NCBI GenBank assembly: GCA_025201805.1
Contig: MU619376.1
Span: forward strand, 26,526-76,106
Direction of reading: 5' to 3'
DNA length: 49,581 bases
DNA from: Parasitella parasitica
Lineage: Eukaryota > Mucoromycota > Mucoromycetes > Mucorales > Mucoraceae
Every line of letters begins with the position of its first letter. Positions within the stretch are counted from its first letter, which is position 1. Positions 21,694 through 32,055 of the stretch are shown piece after piece. The translations under genes and the position numbers were made by a program. The notes under the pieces were generated by a model. It was not told the origin of the DNA. It was given only the letters and a program-made list of their open reading frames with translations, and ran no database searches.

Positions 21694-21796
21694 AAGTAAT
21701 AAAAGAACATTAAATATTTATCAAGAGATTGTACTCCCGATAGGGCGACGATAGCTGTCGTGAGCGAAGCGAGCAGGTCAGCTAGTAGTAATAATT
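21689..21796 (-). repeat. right arm of the inverted repeat
   Basis: Reverse-complement partner of 17261-17367, from GTTGAAAGTAATAAAAG inward to GTCAGCTAGTAGTAATAATT outward. Both arms contain the GC-rich core GCTCGCTTCGCTCACGAC, unusual in this AT-rich genome. The arms are about 96 percent identical by eye. Confidence 0.75.
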
Positions 21797-22066
21797 TAGA
21801 TCAGAGTAAGAAATATTAGAATTAGGCAGATATTTTCACTACTGTCACAAGATCTGGTAAGAGTTGAACCTCTTTATAATAACTGGATGTTTCATGTAAA
21901 GTGAGACATCTTGTAATGTGAATCATTACCCATGCCTGCCCATCAATAACAGTTGTCTGTCGTATTTCAAAATTTCACAAGAGATTGGTGTCTCAATGAC
22001 GAAGATCATTCTTTTTAAAATCTGTAGATTTAGAGAACAGAATTTTCTATTGTTATTGTAAAAAAA

Positions 22067-25000
22067 TTATACTTGTTGCGGGAAACAAGTAGGCCCATCA
22101 TGGCCACCGCCATTTACTATTAATACACGAGCACCGAATTCAAAGGGGTTGCTGTTGTAAGCAACGAAATTGGCTTTGCCACCTCTGTTCAAGACGCCTG
22201 GTCCGCCCAAACCTTCAGTGTCAATTAAACCAAAGATCTCTGCAAGATTCCATGTTACTAGGCCAACAGCATCCTGTACAGTCAGGTGAGGGTTGTGTGC
22301 AAGATTCCATCCAGCCTCCCAGATCAAGTTGCGAGCGTCTCCGTTATCAACATCCGTGCTTCCCAAGCCAACACGCACTCGATGCTTCAAAAGCACATCC
22401 AACACAGTGCTGGGTGTGATTGGAGGTCCTGCAAGACAAAATCGAGATTGCCAGGTGGTGGGAAAACAGCGCGCAGGCATCAACACGACAGGAACGTCTA
22501 GTCGGCTTAAATGCTCAGCAACCAAATGTGATTCAGCACCACCGAGTATAACAAATTTGACATCATGGCCATGTTCCTTGGAGATTACTTGCTTGATCAG
22601 CAAAATAGATGCAATCTCATCCTTGTCGTCTACTTGAACAACAACCGGAATTAAACCACGAGCAGCGCGAGCAAAAACGTTGTATAGCGGATCTTTTTTG
22701 ATGTTGGAAATCAAAAGATTGCGGATCGTAGCAATTTGCTTGGAAACAGTCATTGCCCCTATACAATTTCCATCCACATACACAGCATCAGCATCAGCAT
22801 CAGCAAAAAGTGAGCATTGTGCTGCTCTATAGCGTCTTACCAGAATGGTCAATCACAAAATTCAGTGCTACTTCCTCCTTGACTAATGCATCCACCGCAT
22901 CCAAAATTGTGTTTTCAACACCAGTGCCAAAAGCAACAGAAACACCAGCAAGTAAATCAGAGCCTACCTGGGGCTGAGACACAGCGGTAGTGACACCTTT
23001 TATCATCTGATGAGTCTCCAAAGTTTGCTGCAAGATATATAAAGATAATCATACCTGCTTTGTAGGCTTTTTGAAGGTGCAGACCGTTGAATTTGAGTCC
23101 ATCCACAGCACGAACTATCTTTTTGTACAACCCATCGTCAGTAACATCATTTTTAGCATAGCCATCTTGTGTCGTTTCTTCTGCCTGAATCTCAGAAAGC
23201 CCCAAAGGTACTCCCATAGACACAATACCCTTTATGTATGAAAATTAGCACTTGGCATTTCGTCGTTCGCCAGATGGACAGCTTACCGGAATTACAACAG
23301 CGCCCCCCATTTCAAAAATAGGGCTGGAATTCGGCCATTCCACATGATCGCGATCACAATCGATGCCGATGCAAGAAATTTCGCCTTCCTTCACTACTAT
23401 GTAAAGCCCTTGGTCGAGTTCACTAGCACGCAAAGTATTGCTTGCATTCATGTAAATCTCACCAATGTTGCGCAAAACGAACGAATCAACACCACTTGCA
23501 CACGCAGCACTAAACGATTCGGGGTTGTTCAATCCATGGTCCTCTAAACGCATTGTTTTTTGAGAAAATGGTGGCAAATAGTGCCTTTCGTCGTCAGTTG
23601 CCGCCTCTTTTACGGATTCAGCTTCCATCACTTGCTTGAGAACAGCCTCTTGTTCAGTAACGCTCTTTCCCCAAGGCTTTTGAAAATCGAGTTCCTCGCC
23701 ATCAATAATAACATGTTTTGGACGAGCACCTAATCTCAGAGGATGGCGCTCCCAAATGACGATATCGGCATCCTTTCCCACCTCAATACTGCAAAGAGTG
23801 TCTAGTTTCTAGTTTCTTTTTTCTTTTCTTTTTTTTTGGTACTATAATTGCATGCCTACCTTCCTATACGATGACCAAGCTTTAAAGAATTGGCAGGTAC
23901 AGTTGTAAGTGACTGAAGCGCTTTATGCTCATCAAAGCCGTAATGATACGCTTTCTGTGCTTCATGCATTAAATCACGCTATATCACAGAAAATGGTGAG
24001 TCCATTGTCACTAAAGGACTGATTTTCCAGCAATCTTACAGCATTTGTCACAGGGTGGTCGCTCTTGAACGCTACTGGGATACCTGCAGTATCTAAAATC
24101 TTGGGTGCATGGACATTTTGATCCCAAGCTTCTGCCTAAAATGAAAATCAGTTGGCTGTACTCTAACAATTGCCAACAATAGATTGACCTTGTATCCCCA
24201 CATATCTAATAGCAGCCTCTTTTAGTATACAACCAAACATTGTTCCAGTGTAAGTCACTTGCCTGCAAAAGTAGCGATTGTAATGTTGGTCTTTGCCCGC
24301 TTTATAACCTCGGGTACCTGCCAAGCACTGAGAGCATGATGGAATGCAGCAATTTCAAAGTCAAATTCAAGCGAATGATGCACCATGGCTTCAATGTCTT
24401 GAGGCAAATAACAATGTACGTTCAAATTGACTTGCTTGCGTAAAAGCGCTATCAAGCTGTTCAAATCAAGATGCTCAGGATAGCTCTCTGTGAGCCGAGT
24501 GATTTTGCGTTCATCAATGGCTTCGTCGGCAGGGAAGGTTTCGTGAATCCGAGCGGCAGCATCACACCAATCGTCTTGCTTCCGCATTAGCTTCTGTGCC
24601 TGTTCAAACCTGCGACGAAACAAGTAGTTTTCACCGAGGCCTTGGTTAACAGGTAAGCATCCGTTACATGCCAATTGTTTTTGCTTCTCTACTTACGAGT
24701 CATGGGCATCATGTTGAGTTCCCCACCATAATAACCTTTGGGGTTTTCTCCACAAGCCATCTTCATGTACCGCCAAACAATCTCTTGGTCTTCTTCCGAT
24801 ACACCGGCCCCAATCAACATATCTTGGTTTGACAGTGTAGATACAGGGCGAAGTTTAATAACTGCAGCCTCACCGCCCATCAAATTACCCGAGCCAGGCA
24901 GTATTAGAGACGTGGTGATACCTCCGCTGGCAACAATTTTCAGGCCAGGATCAGTAGGGCTCAAGGCGTCAATTACACGTACATAGGGCGTAGTGGGCGA

Positions 25001-25621
25001 AGTCATTTCGTTGGTATCATCTGAAGCAGTTAAACCCCCTAATGAGTCCACGGTCATATGCGAATGCATATCGATTACACCAGGTGTAACAACTCGTCCG
25101 CCAGCATCCAGTATACGCGTATCTTTAGGAACATCTAGGTCAGTGCCTACGGCTGCAATCAACCCATTCTTCAGGTAGACTTGGCCTCCTTCAAGGTAAC
25201 TGTTGCCCAACCAAATGTGGCCATTGCGGATTAAAATATCGGAAGCCTTGGGGGCAACGCGGGGATTACGGTGTCGGGTACGGGTGGTATTCGTGTAGGA
25301 CTGGCCTCTCTCCATAGTATATTGACATTTGGCGAGGCCTTCTTTGAACGAATTCAGCGAAATACCAGGGGAAACAACCTTCGCAGGGCTTGAGCTATCC
25401 CAGAATCCTTCAACTTGCGCATTGCTGGCGGACACAATTGCTGGTAGGTGGCTTGAAAGATAAACACAACTGGTGCCGAAGAAGGCTAGTGCTGATACCG
25501 TCAAGATGAGCCGATTTCTTTGCTGTTTACGGCTGTAAGAAGCAGGCAAGTCTGGAGTCAGCAAGGGTCTAGTCAAAGATGCTGACTTGCCCTTGCTGCT
25601 GGTGTTGTTATCGCCAAACAT
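22067..25621 (-). CDS. membrane-anchored amidohydrolase-superfamily protein, two tandem domains
   Basis: Nine exons on -: 25621-24697, 24640-24263, 24205-24189 (17-nt microexon), 24135-24040, 23978-23860, 23788-23287, 23229-23055, 22996-22841 and 22758-22067, giving 1019 residues. A transmembrane anchor lies at about 38-57 after a short cytosolic N-terminus. Domain 1 carries the amidohydrolase metal motif GVIDMHSHM (His186, His188), later NVHCYLP and AAFHHALSAW histidines, and the catalytic-type Asp466 in FKSDHP. The second half repeats the fold (GVTTAVSQPQ, FVILGGAESHLVAE, GLGSTD, VTWNLAEIFGL), but the HxH position reads GIVSMGVPLG, so it probably binds no metal there. The closest groups are imidazolonepropionase/CE9-like hydrolases, often auto-named N-acetylglucosamine-6-phosphate deacetylase; the substrate is unknown. 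The microexon join yields FADMWGYKAEAWDQN, which fits the family. Confidence 0.85.
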
Positions 25622-25978
25622 GATTTGTTTTGAAAAAGAGGAAAGGAAAGGGGAAGAAATTGTATATTTACGCTATTTATGTGAAACGTGAAATTGGCAA
25701 ATGAGATGCATAATGTGCTATTTGGCAAGGTATCTGCCCTCTCTGCGAAAATCTTCAGTGACGAGACAATCAGAACCGTGAATACCCGTAGGATGGAACT
25801 GGACAATCTCTGGGTCTTGAAGAGGAAGGCCAGCACAAGAGACAGGCTGCTTGGAATCCCATTTATGCTCTTTTTTTTTTTTCGTCAATCGGTCTGTCAA
25901 TAATGCGATAAAAGGCCTGTTCAAACCGCAACAACTCGTAGCCTTTTCTCTTCCCTTGCCTTTAGGACATTACTCATA

Positions 25979-26463
25979 ATGTATTCAAAACTTGTGGAAG
26001 ACACTACAAAAAAAAACATGATCGAAGAGGTAAAAACTCTCATCAGTCCTAATCTGTTGAACGCTTTCACAAACTTTTATCTATAAGGTGAGGATCTTTA
26101 GTCCTTCAGAGAACGGTGAATTATGGAAATGCCCATTTTGTGACCCATCAAATACAGTGTACAAATTATTAGTGCCGCCTGCTAAAGAAGCAGAGCGACT
26201 ACACCAGATAAAAAGACTTGTTAGAGAACATGTCGAATTACATCAAAAGGACCTGATGAGCAAAATGACGGAAAGAGATTATGACAAGGTAGGAACCATC
26301 CATCTCGTCTCTTTTTTTTTTTTTTTTTTTTNNNNNNNNNNCTATTGTACATGTACTCATAATCGTCTAGACAAGGGCAGAGAGCATCAAAAGAGTCAGA
26401 TTATGGATTACAGGGACCATTGCAGACCGTGGACTATACGAAGAAAATCCACTCCAGGAATAA
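25979..26463 (+). CDS. small Cys/His protein, 114 residues, unknown function
   Basis: Exons 25979-26029, 26088-26288 and 26371-26463 join in frame to MYSKLVEDT.. and end at TAA 26461. The centre has WKCPFCDPS followed about 27 residues later by REHVELH: a CxxC..HxxxxH pattern that could bind one zinc like a divergent C2H2 finger. The C-terminal part is basic and amphipathic (RAESIKRVRLWITG). The second intron contains a 20-T run and a 10-N assembly gap, so its true length is unknown. The gene starts 357 bp from the divergent amidohydrolase and ends 137 bp from the convergent IMP1. I do not recognise the family. Confidence 0.6.
26332..26341. other. assembly gap (10 N) after a poly-T run
   Basis: Ten N directly follow twenty T inside the second intron of the small Cys/His gene. 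The gap length is a placeholder; the break most likely reflects homopolymer failure in sequencing or assembly. Confidence 0.98.
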
Positions 26464-26600
26464 AAAAAAAAAAAAAAAATCTTTACACAATATACGCCAC
26501 TGTTAATCGTCGTTATACGGGCACAAAGCTACTCTTCAGTAACTCGACATTTGGCCATACCTAGCGTGATGATTTATCAGGGTCCGTTATATTTACATGG

Positions 26601-27166
26601 TCAGGGCGTATATACCTTGGCAAATACTCTCCCTTTGATCAATCCCATGGCAACCGGCCCGTATGCTCTCGAATCTGTCGAGTTGCTTAAATTATCCCCA
26701 CTAACCCAAACATGTCCTTGAGGAACATTCACATATTTTCTATCTGCTAATGTTGGATCTTCACAGACACTATCTCCAGCCTAAACTGGTAGCATTATTA
26801 CACATGTCCTGTAGAGGAGTACAGCAAACTTACCAAGCCTATCACTCGTTTCAAAACAGATCGACCAGGCTTTGCTGGTGACATGCAGATAACAACATCG
26901 CCTATCTCTAGATCTCTAAAGTGATGTGTGATGTGATCCACTGCCACTATACCCGACATTTCAAAATTGGGCAGCATTGAAGGACCAACGCACTATATTC
27001 TCTAATTTAACATCAAGGCAGTACCATTGGAAAACTAAACTAATCAGGCATTTACCCAAGTAACTTCGGCTACATAGGAATTGAAACAATGAGCAAAACA
27101 CCCAAACTGAAATGTGATCTTGGCGAATTTCAATGCTGCTATTCCATAGCGTCTGAACACACCCAT
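26601..27166 (-). CDS. IMP1: mitochondrial inner membrane protease subunit 1
   Basis: Signal-peptidase-like serine protease that trims sorting signals of proteins delivered to the intermembrane space. Exons on -: 27166-27056, 26992-26834 and 26780-26601, giving 149 residues, typical for Imp1. The catalytic serine sits in [10 protein letters not shown] right after the first splice and the general-base lysine in LKRVIGLAGD across the second splice. The conserved box [20 protein letters not shown] follows, and the protein ends AKVYTP. The N-terminal segment before the catalytic motif is short and moderately hydrophobic, serving as membrane anchor. An 87-nt A/T homopolymer lies only 32 bp before the start codon, inside the presumed leader or promoter. 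Confidence 0.92.
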
Positions 27167-27189
27167 TCTCGTCAAAAAGTACAATGTGT

Positions 27190-27197
<8 letters not shown>

Positions 27198-27284
<87 letters not shown>
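27198..27284. repeat. 87-nt uninterrupted poly(A) (poly(T) on the IMP1 strand)
   Basis: Pure A from 27198 to 27284, followed by GAAAAGAGAAAAGGG. It is by far the longest homopolymer in the window and stands immediately upstream of IMP1. It could be a retroposition scar, a poly(dT) promoter element that has expanded, or an assembly artefact. Confidence 0.9.
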
Positions 27285-27286
<2 letters not shown>

Positions 27287-27583
27287 AAAGAGAAAAGGGC
27301 ATGCTGTAGGGGGGCGTATGACAAATGAATGCTGAATTGGATCTCAGTTGGACAGCTGTATGCTGAAGTGTCAAATGTATTTGCTTCGGACCCCCTCTTG
27401 AAAACGAAACGGATTAAGCGCAGGGTACGAAAGCCCCACAGCCTTGTCCTATATGATTAGAGTCTTGATTGTATCTATTGAATGGTCTGCTTTGAAACAT
27501 TCAAGTACAGTAGATAGAGCATTTTTTTTGATAAAAAGCTTGGCGATCCTCGCTAAAGAAACACACTTTTATTGATTGATAAA

Positions 27584-28670
27584 CTAAAGCTTTGGCGTAT
27601 GAGGGAGTACAACAAAACCAATGACGGGGAAATGAGTATAGGAAGCGAAGCCATATTCTTCGTGTTGATTCTCAATGACAGTTTCATGGATAGTGCTGTG
27701 TACCAAAGTACCGATGGAAGGCACCAGGCCTGTGTCAGTAGGCATAACAGAAACAACTTGACCCAATTTAGCCTTCAAAGAGCCATCATGTGTAGCACTA
27801 GCAAGTTTCCAAGATTGCTCTCTAGCTACAACAAGTGCCTTTTCTGCGTTAATTTGGACCAAATTACCAAGTTCCTTAAAGCGAACAGCAACCAGTGTCT
27901 TTTTTAGGTGCTCATTCAAAACAGGAACGTTGGACTTGAGCCATTTATTGCCAACGAACTGGCCAAGGAACCAGACATTCATGGCAATGTGAAGATCAGC
28001 CAAGGATAAAGCTTTGGTGCCCAAAGCCCAGAGCGAGCCATTCTGATGGCGAGATTTAACGAGGTTTTCGACAGCTTGAAGCTCTGCATTTAGGCTTTGA
28101 AGCATATAGGGAGCGGTGAATGCAAGCGACTCTGGGTCAATTTTACGGCCTGAGAATTGCCCACGATCTTTGACAAATGCTTCGCCCAATGCACCCATAG
28201 GGATCTGAGAAACGACAGCCTGGAATACTGATCCCTCTGTCCATCTTGCCAAGGATAAAGCTGAATGCTCGGTAGAGTTTCCTTGATCATCAAGAGGGTA
28301 AAATGTCGGCTCTGGGAATCTACAAGCAAGGTTAGGAATCAACTGGTATCACTTTTGCAAATTGTTCAAATGACCTTTTTTCGAGTTCAGCAAAGATGGC
28401 CTTGGAGTCGCAGTAGGTATGGTTGCCGATTTGAAGGACGGGAGTCTTGCGATAACCAGCATCCAGAGGTCTGCGAAGAGGACGAGGCTCAATGGGCGAA
28501 ATTACTACAAGTTTGAAGTCGACATTTTTGTATTGCAAGGCCCAGGCAACTTTTTGAGCAAAAGGAGAGTTTGGATACCAATGCTATTGACGAACAGGTC
28601 AGCTTTTGTGCTTTGTCCCTCAATGAGGTCTATGTATGATAAATACCAAAATAAGTTGAGGATTAGACAT
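27584..28670 (-). CDS. glutathione S-transferase-like protein
   Basis: Exons on -: 28670-28647 (MSNPQLIL), 28583-28375 and 28319-27584, giving 322 residues. The N-terminal 90 residues form a thioredoxin-type GST_N fold: HWYPNSPFAQKVAWALQYKN, the cis-Pro region KTPVLQIGNHTYCDS, and SKAIFAELEKR, which contacts glutathione in family members. An all-helical GST_C-like part follows (LSLADLHIAMNVWFLGQF). The last 90 residues, with a Val-rich segment LGQVVSVMPTDTG, extend beyond a normal GST and may be a fungal-specific extra domain. The catalytic residue cannot be named with confidence; a Tyr or Ser in WYPNSPFA is the candidate. Likely a cytosolic detoxification enzyme. Confidence 0.82.
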
Positions 28671-29341
28671 GCTTTAGTTTCAAACGAACGGGACAAAGAA
28701 GGCTAATTACGTTCATTTGAGCCTTTTATGTTTTTTCCCTTCATCACCTTCGTGACCTTGATTTCTTTTCAAGATGAGCAAGCATTAATTCAATAAGGAA
28801 AGGAACACAAGCAAGTTATCAGCATGCTTTAATTTGGGTGTTATCGTATTCTCAGGGTTCAGAAACAGCACAAGCATCGTGTAAATCCAATTAAGCTTTG
28901 TTTATTATTCATCACATGTCCATCTAATGCGGTAGGATAAATTGAATGTTGTTGATTTGAGCCAACATCCCTTCATGACTTACATCTCATTCATCGTTCC
29001 CGCAGAAACAACCTCAAGAATGGTCATGAAGCCGGTTGGAATAAATTCAGGACAAGGTGCAAAGTGGTCAAGGCACATTATACTTCACCACGCATGACTT
29101 GATTGTTGGCAGCCCCTGAGCAGTTGTCATTTGCAACAAACAATCGATACTGTCATTTTAGAGTTTCTGGAGAATAAGTTGAGGTTTCTGAAAATAAGTT
29201 TCAAGGTTTTTGATCATTTGTCCGGCGTTTCTGAAAAAAGCTGAGGGAGTTGATGATACAAGCTGAGAAGTTTCTGAGAGGAGAGAAATGCGTCCTGAAA
29301 TAAAAAAAAAAAAAAGGAGAGTTTATAGGTAAAATCTCTGT
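28671..29341. other. intergenic region
   Basis: About 670 bp between the GST-like gene and the transposase remnant. No gene-like frame. Near 29160-29290 there is a quasi-repeated motif (TTTCTGAGAA, TTTCTGAAAATAAG, TTTCTGAAAAAAG, TTTCTGAGAG) that may be the degraded terminal region of the adjoining element. Confidence 0.5.
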
Positions 29342-30630
29342 TTATTCATGCTGGAAAAAAAAAAGAAAGATATCTACATCATATCGGTGAGATTGAGGCA
29401 ATCTTGAAAAAAAAGAGACAGAATGCCTAATCCAACCACGGCAATCACTCATAGTTACAGTTTTGCCTGCTTCCTTGATTCTGGGTGTCAATGTATCATT
29501 TGTATCTAATGCTGATCTTTTGACATGGTATTTGACTTTGGACCAAAATTCTTCAATGGGATTCAAAAATGGAGAGTATGGAGGCAGATAAACACATTTA
29601 TGGCCTTTAGATTCATTAAGTTTTCGTATGCATCCATTTTTATGAATAGGTGCGTTGTTCATAACGATGTATTGTCCTGGTAGATTGTTCTTGTCCAGTA
29701 CATTTAGAACATTTTCGAGATAGTTCATGAAATGCTCGGTTCTTGTTCCTAATTTCGCTGTGACTCTGACAGTTTTACCATCGGCAGACCTCTTCTTGGA
29801 AGCAGATCCAAGCACCTCAGGCAACCTCAAAGAAATGTCGATGATACCCGCTGAAGAGATGGCACCAAGAATAGTGATGTTCCTACCCTTTGATTTAGGC
29901 ACCAAAACCTTGCAAGGCTTTCCTTTTCTTGACCAAACTCTTGTTCTGCTGATGTAAAGATTGAATCCAGCTTCATCCAAAAAAAACACAGTTATTTTCA
30001 AAATCCATATCTTTGTCAGCCAGCCATCCTAATACAGCTTCTCTTCTTTTCTGCTTTGTTTCATCTGAATTTCTGTACTCAGATATTTGTTGAACTTTCT
30101 TGATTGATAGCGCGCAATTATCTCTGATAAAATGATAGAATGCTGTTCTGGAAATGACTACGTCTGGAAATTTCGGCATTAAAATTTCACGCATGTATTC
30201 GAGAGTGTACGTGCCACGATGGTCGATTAGTTCTCGAATAAAAAAATCCTGTGCTTTTCCTAAGATCTGAGCTTTTGGTGGCCCCCCTTGGTTTCCAGAT
30301 ATCAGGGACTTCTTGATGTTCAGTATAATACTGAGCATACGGTAGGCAGTCTGCAGGATGATACTAGTTTTATTTGCTGCTGCTTTGATGGGCCATCCTT
30401 CTTGCGTTAAGCCGCAAATTCAACTACTTGTTCTCTGGTATATTTTCTGCAAGTCTTCCTCGTTTTGTTTTGTCTTAACGATTGCTTATATCTCTGAGAT
30501 TTATTTTGCTCTGCTTCAGAGTCGTCTTCATCATGATCTGATCCTTGAAGGTCTTCTACCAGAGATTGATCCATCTCTATATATTCTTCATCATCTTCAT
30601 TTTCATATTGATTCTCTGTACGATCACCGT
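29342..30630 (-). pseudogene. Tc1/mariner-like (IS630 superfamily) transposase, broken
   Basis: Read on -. The N-terminal acidic segment (EYIEMDQSLVEDLQGSDHDE) is followed by CRKYTREQVVEF, a stop/frameshift, then EGWPIKAAANKT (helix-turn-helix), a winged helix (LGKAQDFFIRELIDHRGTYT) and DNCALSIKKVQQ. A second frameshift at an eight-T run separates DMDFENNCVFF from the catalytic LDEAGFNLYISRTRVW. The second catalytic position reads IVMNNAPIHK, with Asn where Asp is expected, and the third is present (LNPIEEFWSKVK). The C-terminal RIKEAGKTVTMSDCRGWIRH is intact. Two frame breaks plus the Asn make it inactive as sequenced. It appears to have inserted into a related copy at about 30640. Confidence 0.85.
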
Positions 30631-31163
30631 GAAAAAAAATAGGATCTTCCTCAAGTGATTATGGACCGCAGATTGAACTACGTCCAAATCAGAGAAGGCC
30701 TCCAGCAGTTCCTCGTGGGCAACCTTCATCTTGCCTTCCTCATCATTCTCAAAGAAAGCCGAAAGAAACATGGTATGAGCCGGCAGCATTTTTGGGGGGG
30801 GGGATGAAAATTGGAACAGCCCTAGTGGTCGTTTTAGGGCGTTCTAGCTGCTGCTGTCGTTGTTGCTCTTTGGCTCTCTTCTTGCTTTCTTGATGGGCCG
30901 CCTGCTTTGTCAAGATTATCTCTGTTCTTCTCTCAATGGCTTGTTCCATGAAAGAAGGGTACTCCACAACAACCTCCTTCTCCTTTATTTTTTTTGTTGA
31001 CTTTGCTTATATATCCACAGCCTGTGGGGTACTTGATGTTCATCTTGGCAGAGGCGTGTTTCATGGACAAGCCTTCGACAAAATACCAGGCGGCCCTACT
31101 TGATTTTGATTTTATTGTAAAGGCGCAAACAGCAGGATGACTATCATGCAGTATCAGTACCAC
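30631..31163 (-). pseudogene. 5' half of a second, related Tc1/mariner-like transposase
   Basis: On -, a helix-turn-helix frame (AWYFVEGLSMKHASAKMNIK..CGYISKVNKK) is followed in shifted frames by EQAIERRTEIILTKQAAHQE and FLSAFFENDEEGKMKVAHEE then FSDLDVVQSAVHNHLRKI. These parallel, in order, the HTH and FLAQLSQNDEFATLVSAR/CIHSNLRQN segments of the ORF at 37858-38868. The element stops at about 30640, exactly where the other transposase begins, consistent with nested insertion. A run of ten C/G near 30790-30800 causes one frame shift. Confidence 0.7.
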
Positions 31164-31179
31164 AAACCCAGCACATTTC

Positions 31180-31860
31180 TAGTGTATATACACACGTATA
31201 AAAGTGCTTGGCAAGATTTTTGAGATTGTGATGGGGTCATAAGAGTGGGAGGTGGGTAGCAAAGGCAAGCGCTTGCAGATGGGATAGGATCATAAAAAAG
31301 CAAGATCGAAAATCATGCGCCAATGAGCCTGCCAGACAGCCAGTAATGTGCATGCAAAGATTTGATCTGTTGAAAGTAGAGTACAAGGTAATTGTTCAAC
31401 TCGTGGAAGAGGATTGTCGGAACAAGCCAAGATGGAGACCAGTTGATGGACGAGTGCATGGTCAGAGAGAGCGAGTGGAGAGATATAATAGCTTTGGAAT
31501 ATGGAGTTTAAGTGGGCAAGAAAAAAGAAAATGGCAGAGGTCTTCTTCCGCTTGGCCAGAGCAAAGAGAGCAGAAAGGAGAGGAATGGAGATGCGACATG
31601 AGTCGGTGAAGGAGAGACTTGGTAGGGATTTTAGCATGTAAATCTCGATACCACACCGTACGAGAAGAGAGAGGGATGACTAGCGACCAAAAGTGCGACC
31701 ACTCCGTAGTAGGGGGCGGTAAAGATGAGGCGAGTGGAGGCGAGTGGAGGCGGAGGCAGTAAGGACCGATAGCAGGTGATACTGTTGAGAGGTATGCGTC
31801 GAGAACAACGAGTCAAGGAAGAGGAGGCCGTCGTCGTACTAGGTACGAAGAGGCTCGAGC
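31180..31860 (-). mobile_element. LINE (non-LTR retrotransposon) 3' fragment
   Basis: On -, the frame contains the C-terminal zinc region of LINE reverse transcriptases: KIPTKSLLHRLMSH, then CSLCSGQAEEDLCHFLFSCP, i.e. CxxC..HxxxxC, followed by STDQIFACTLLAVWQAHWR and a stop near 31290. The same terminal peptide occurs in the poly(A)-tailed copy at 17358-17688. Frame breaks lie at about 31640 and 31500. No poly(A) tail is obvious. An 11-bp duplicated unit GAGGCGAGTG near 31728-31750 lies within its coding part. Confidence 0.8.
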
Positions 31861-32055
31861 AAAATGAACGTAAGGTTGGAGGAAAGAGATGGGAATGTTG
31901 TAAAGTCCTGCGTACAGTAGGATATGCTAAATATAGTCAGTATATTTAAAGAAGAGAAAGAGACTGACTTTATTATATAGTAATTGAATAGGTTATTTAT
32001 ATGATTATTAGAATGACTTGGCAATATATACAGTACATGTGGCAAAGGGTGCTGC

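Noticed and set aside
17261-21796. CRISPR, prophage or bacterial integrative element explanation for the island
   Set aside because: No regularly spaced direct repeats, no integrase or phage gene; the contents are eukaryotic transposons and spliced genes.
26961-27374. 137-codon ORF on - with about 30 consecutive Phe
   Set aside because: Translation of the 87-nt homopolymer upstream of IMP1; its last part overlaps IMP1 exon 1 in another frame.
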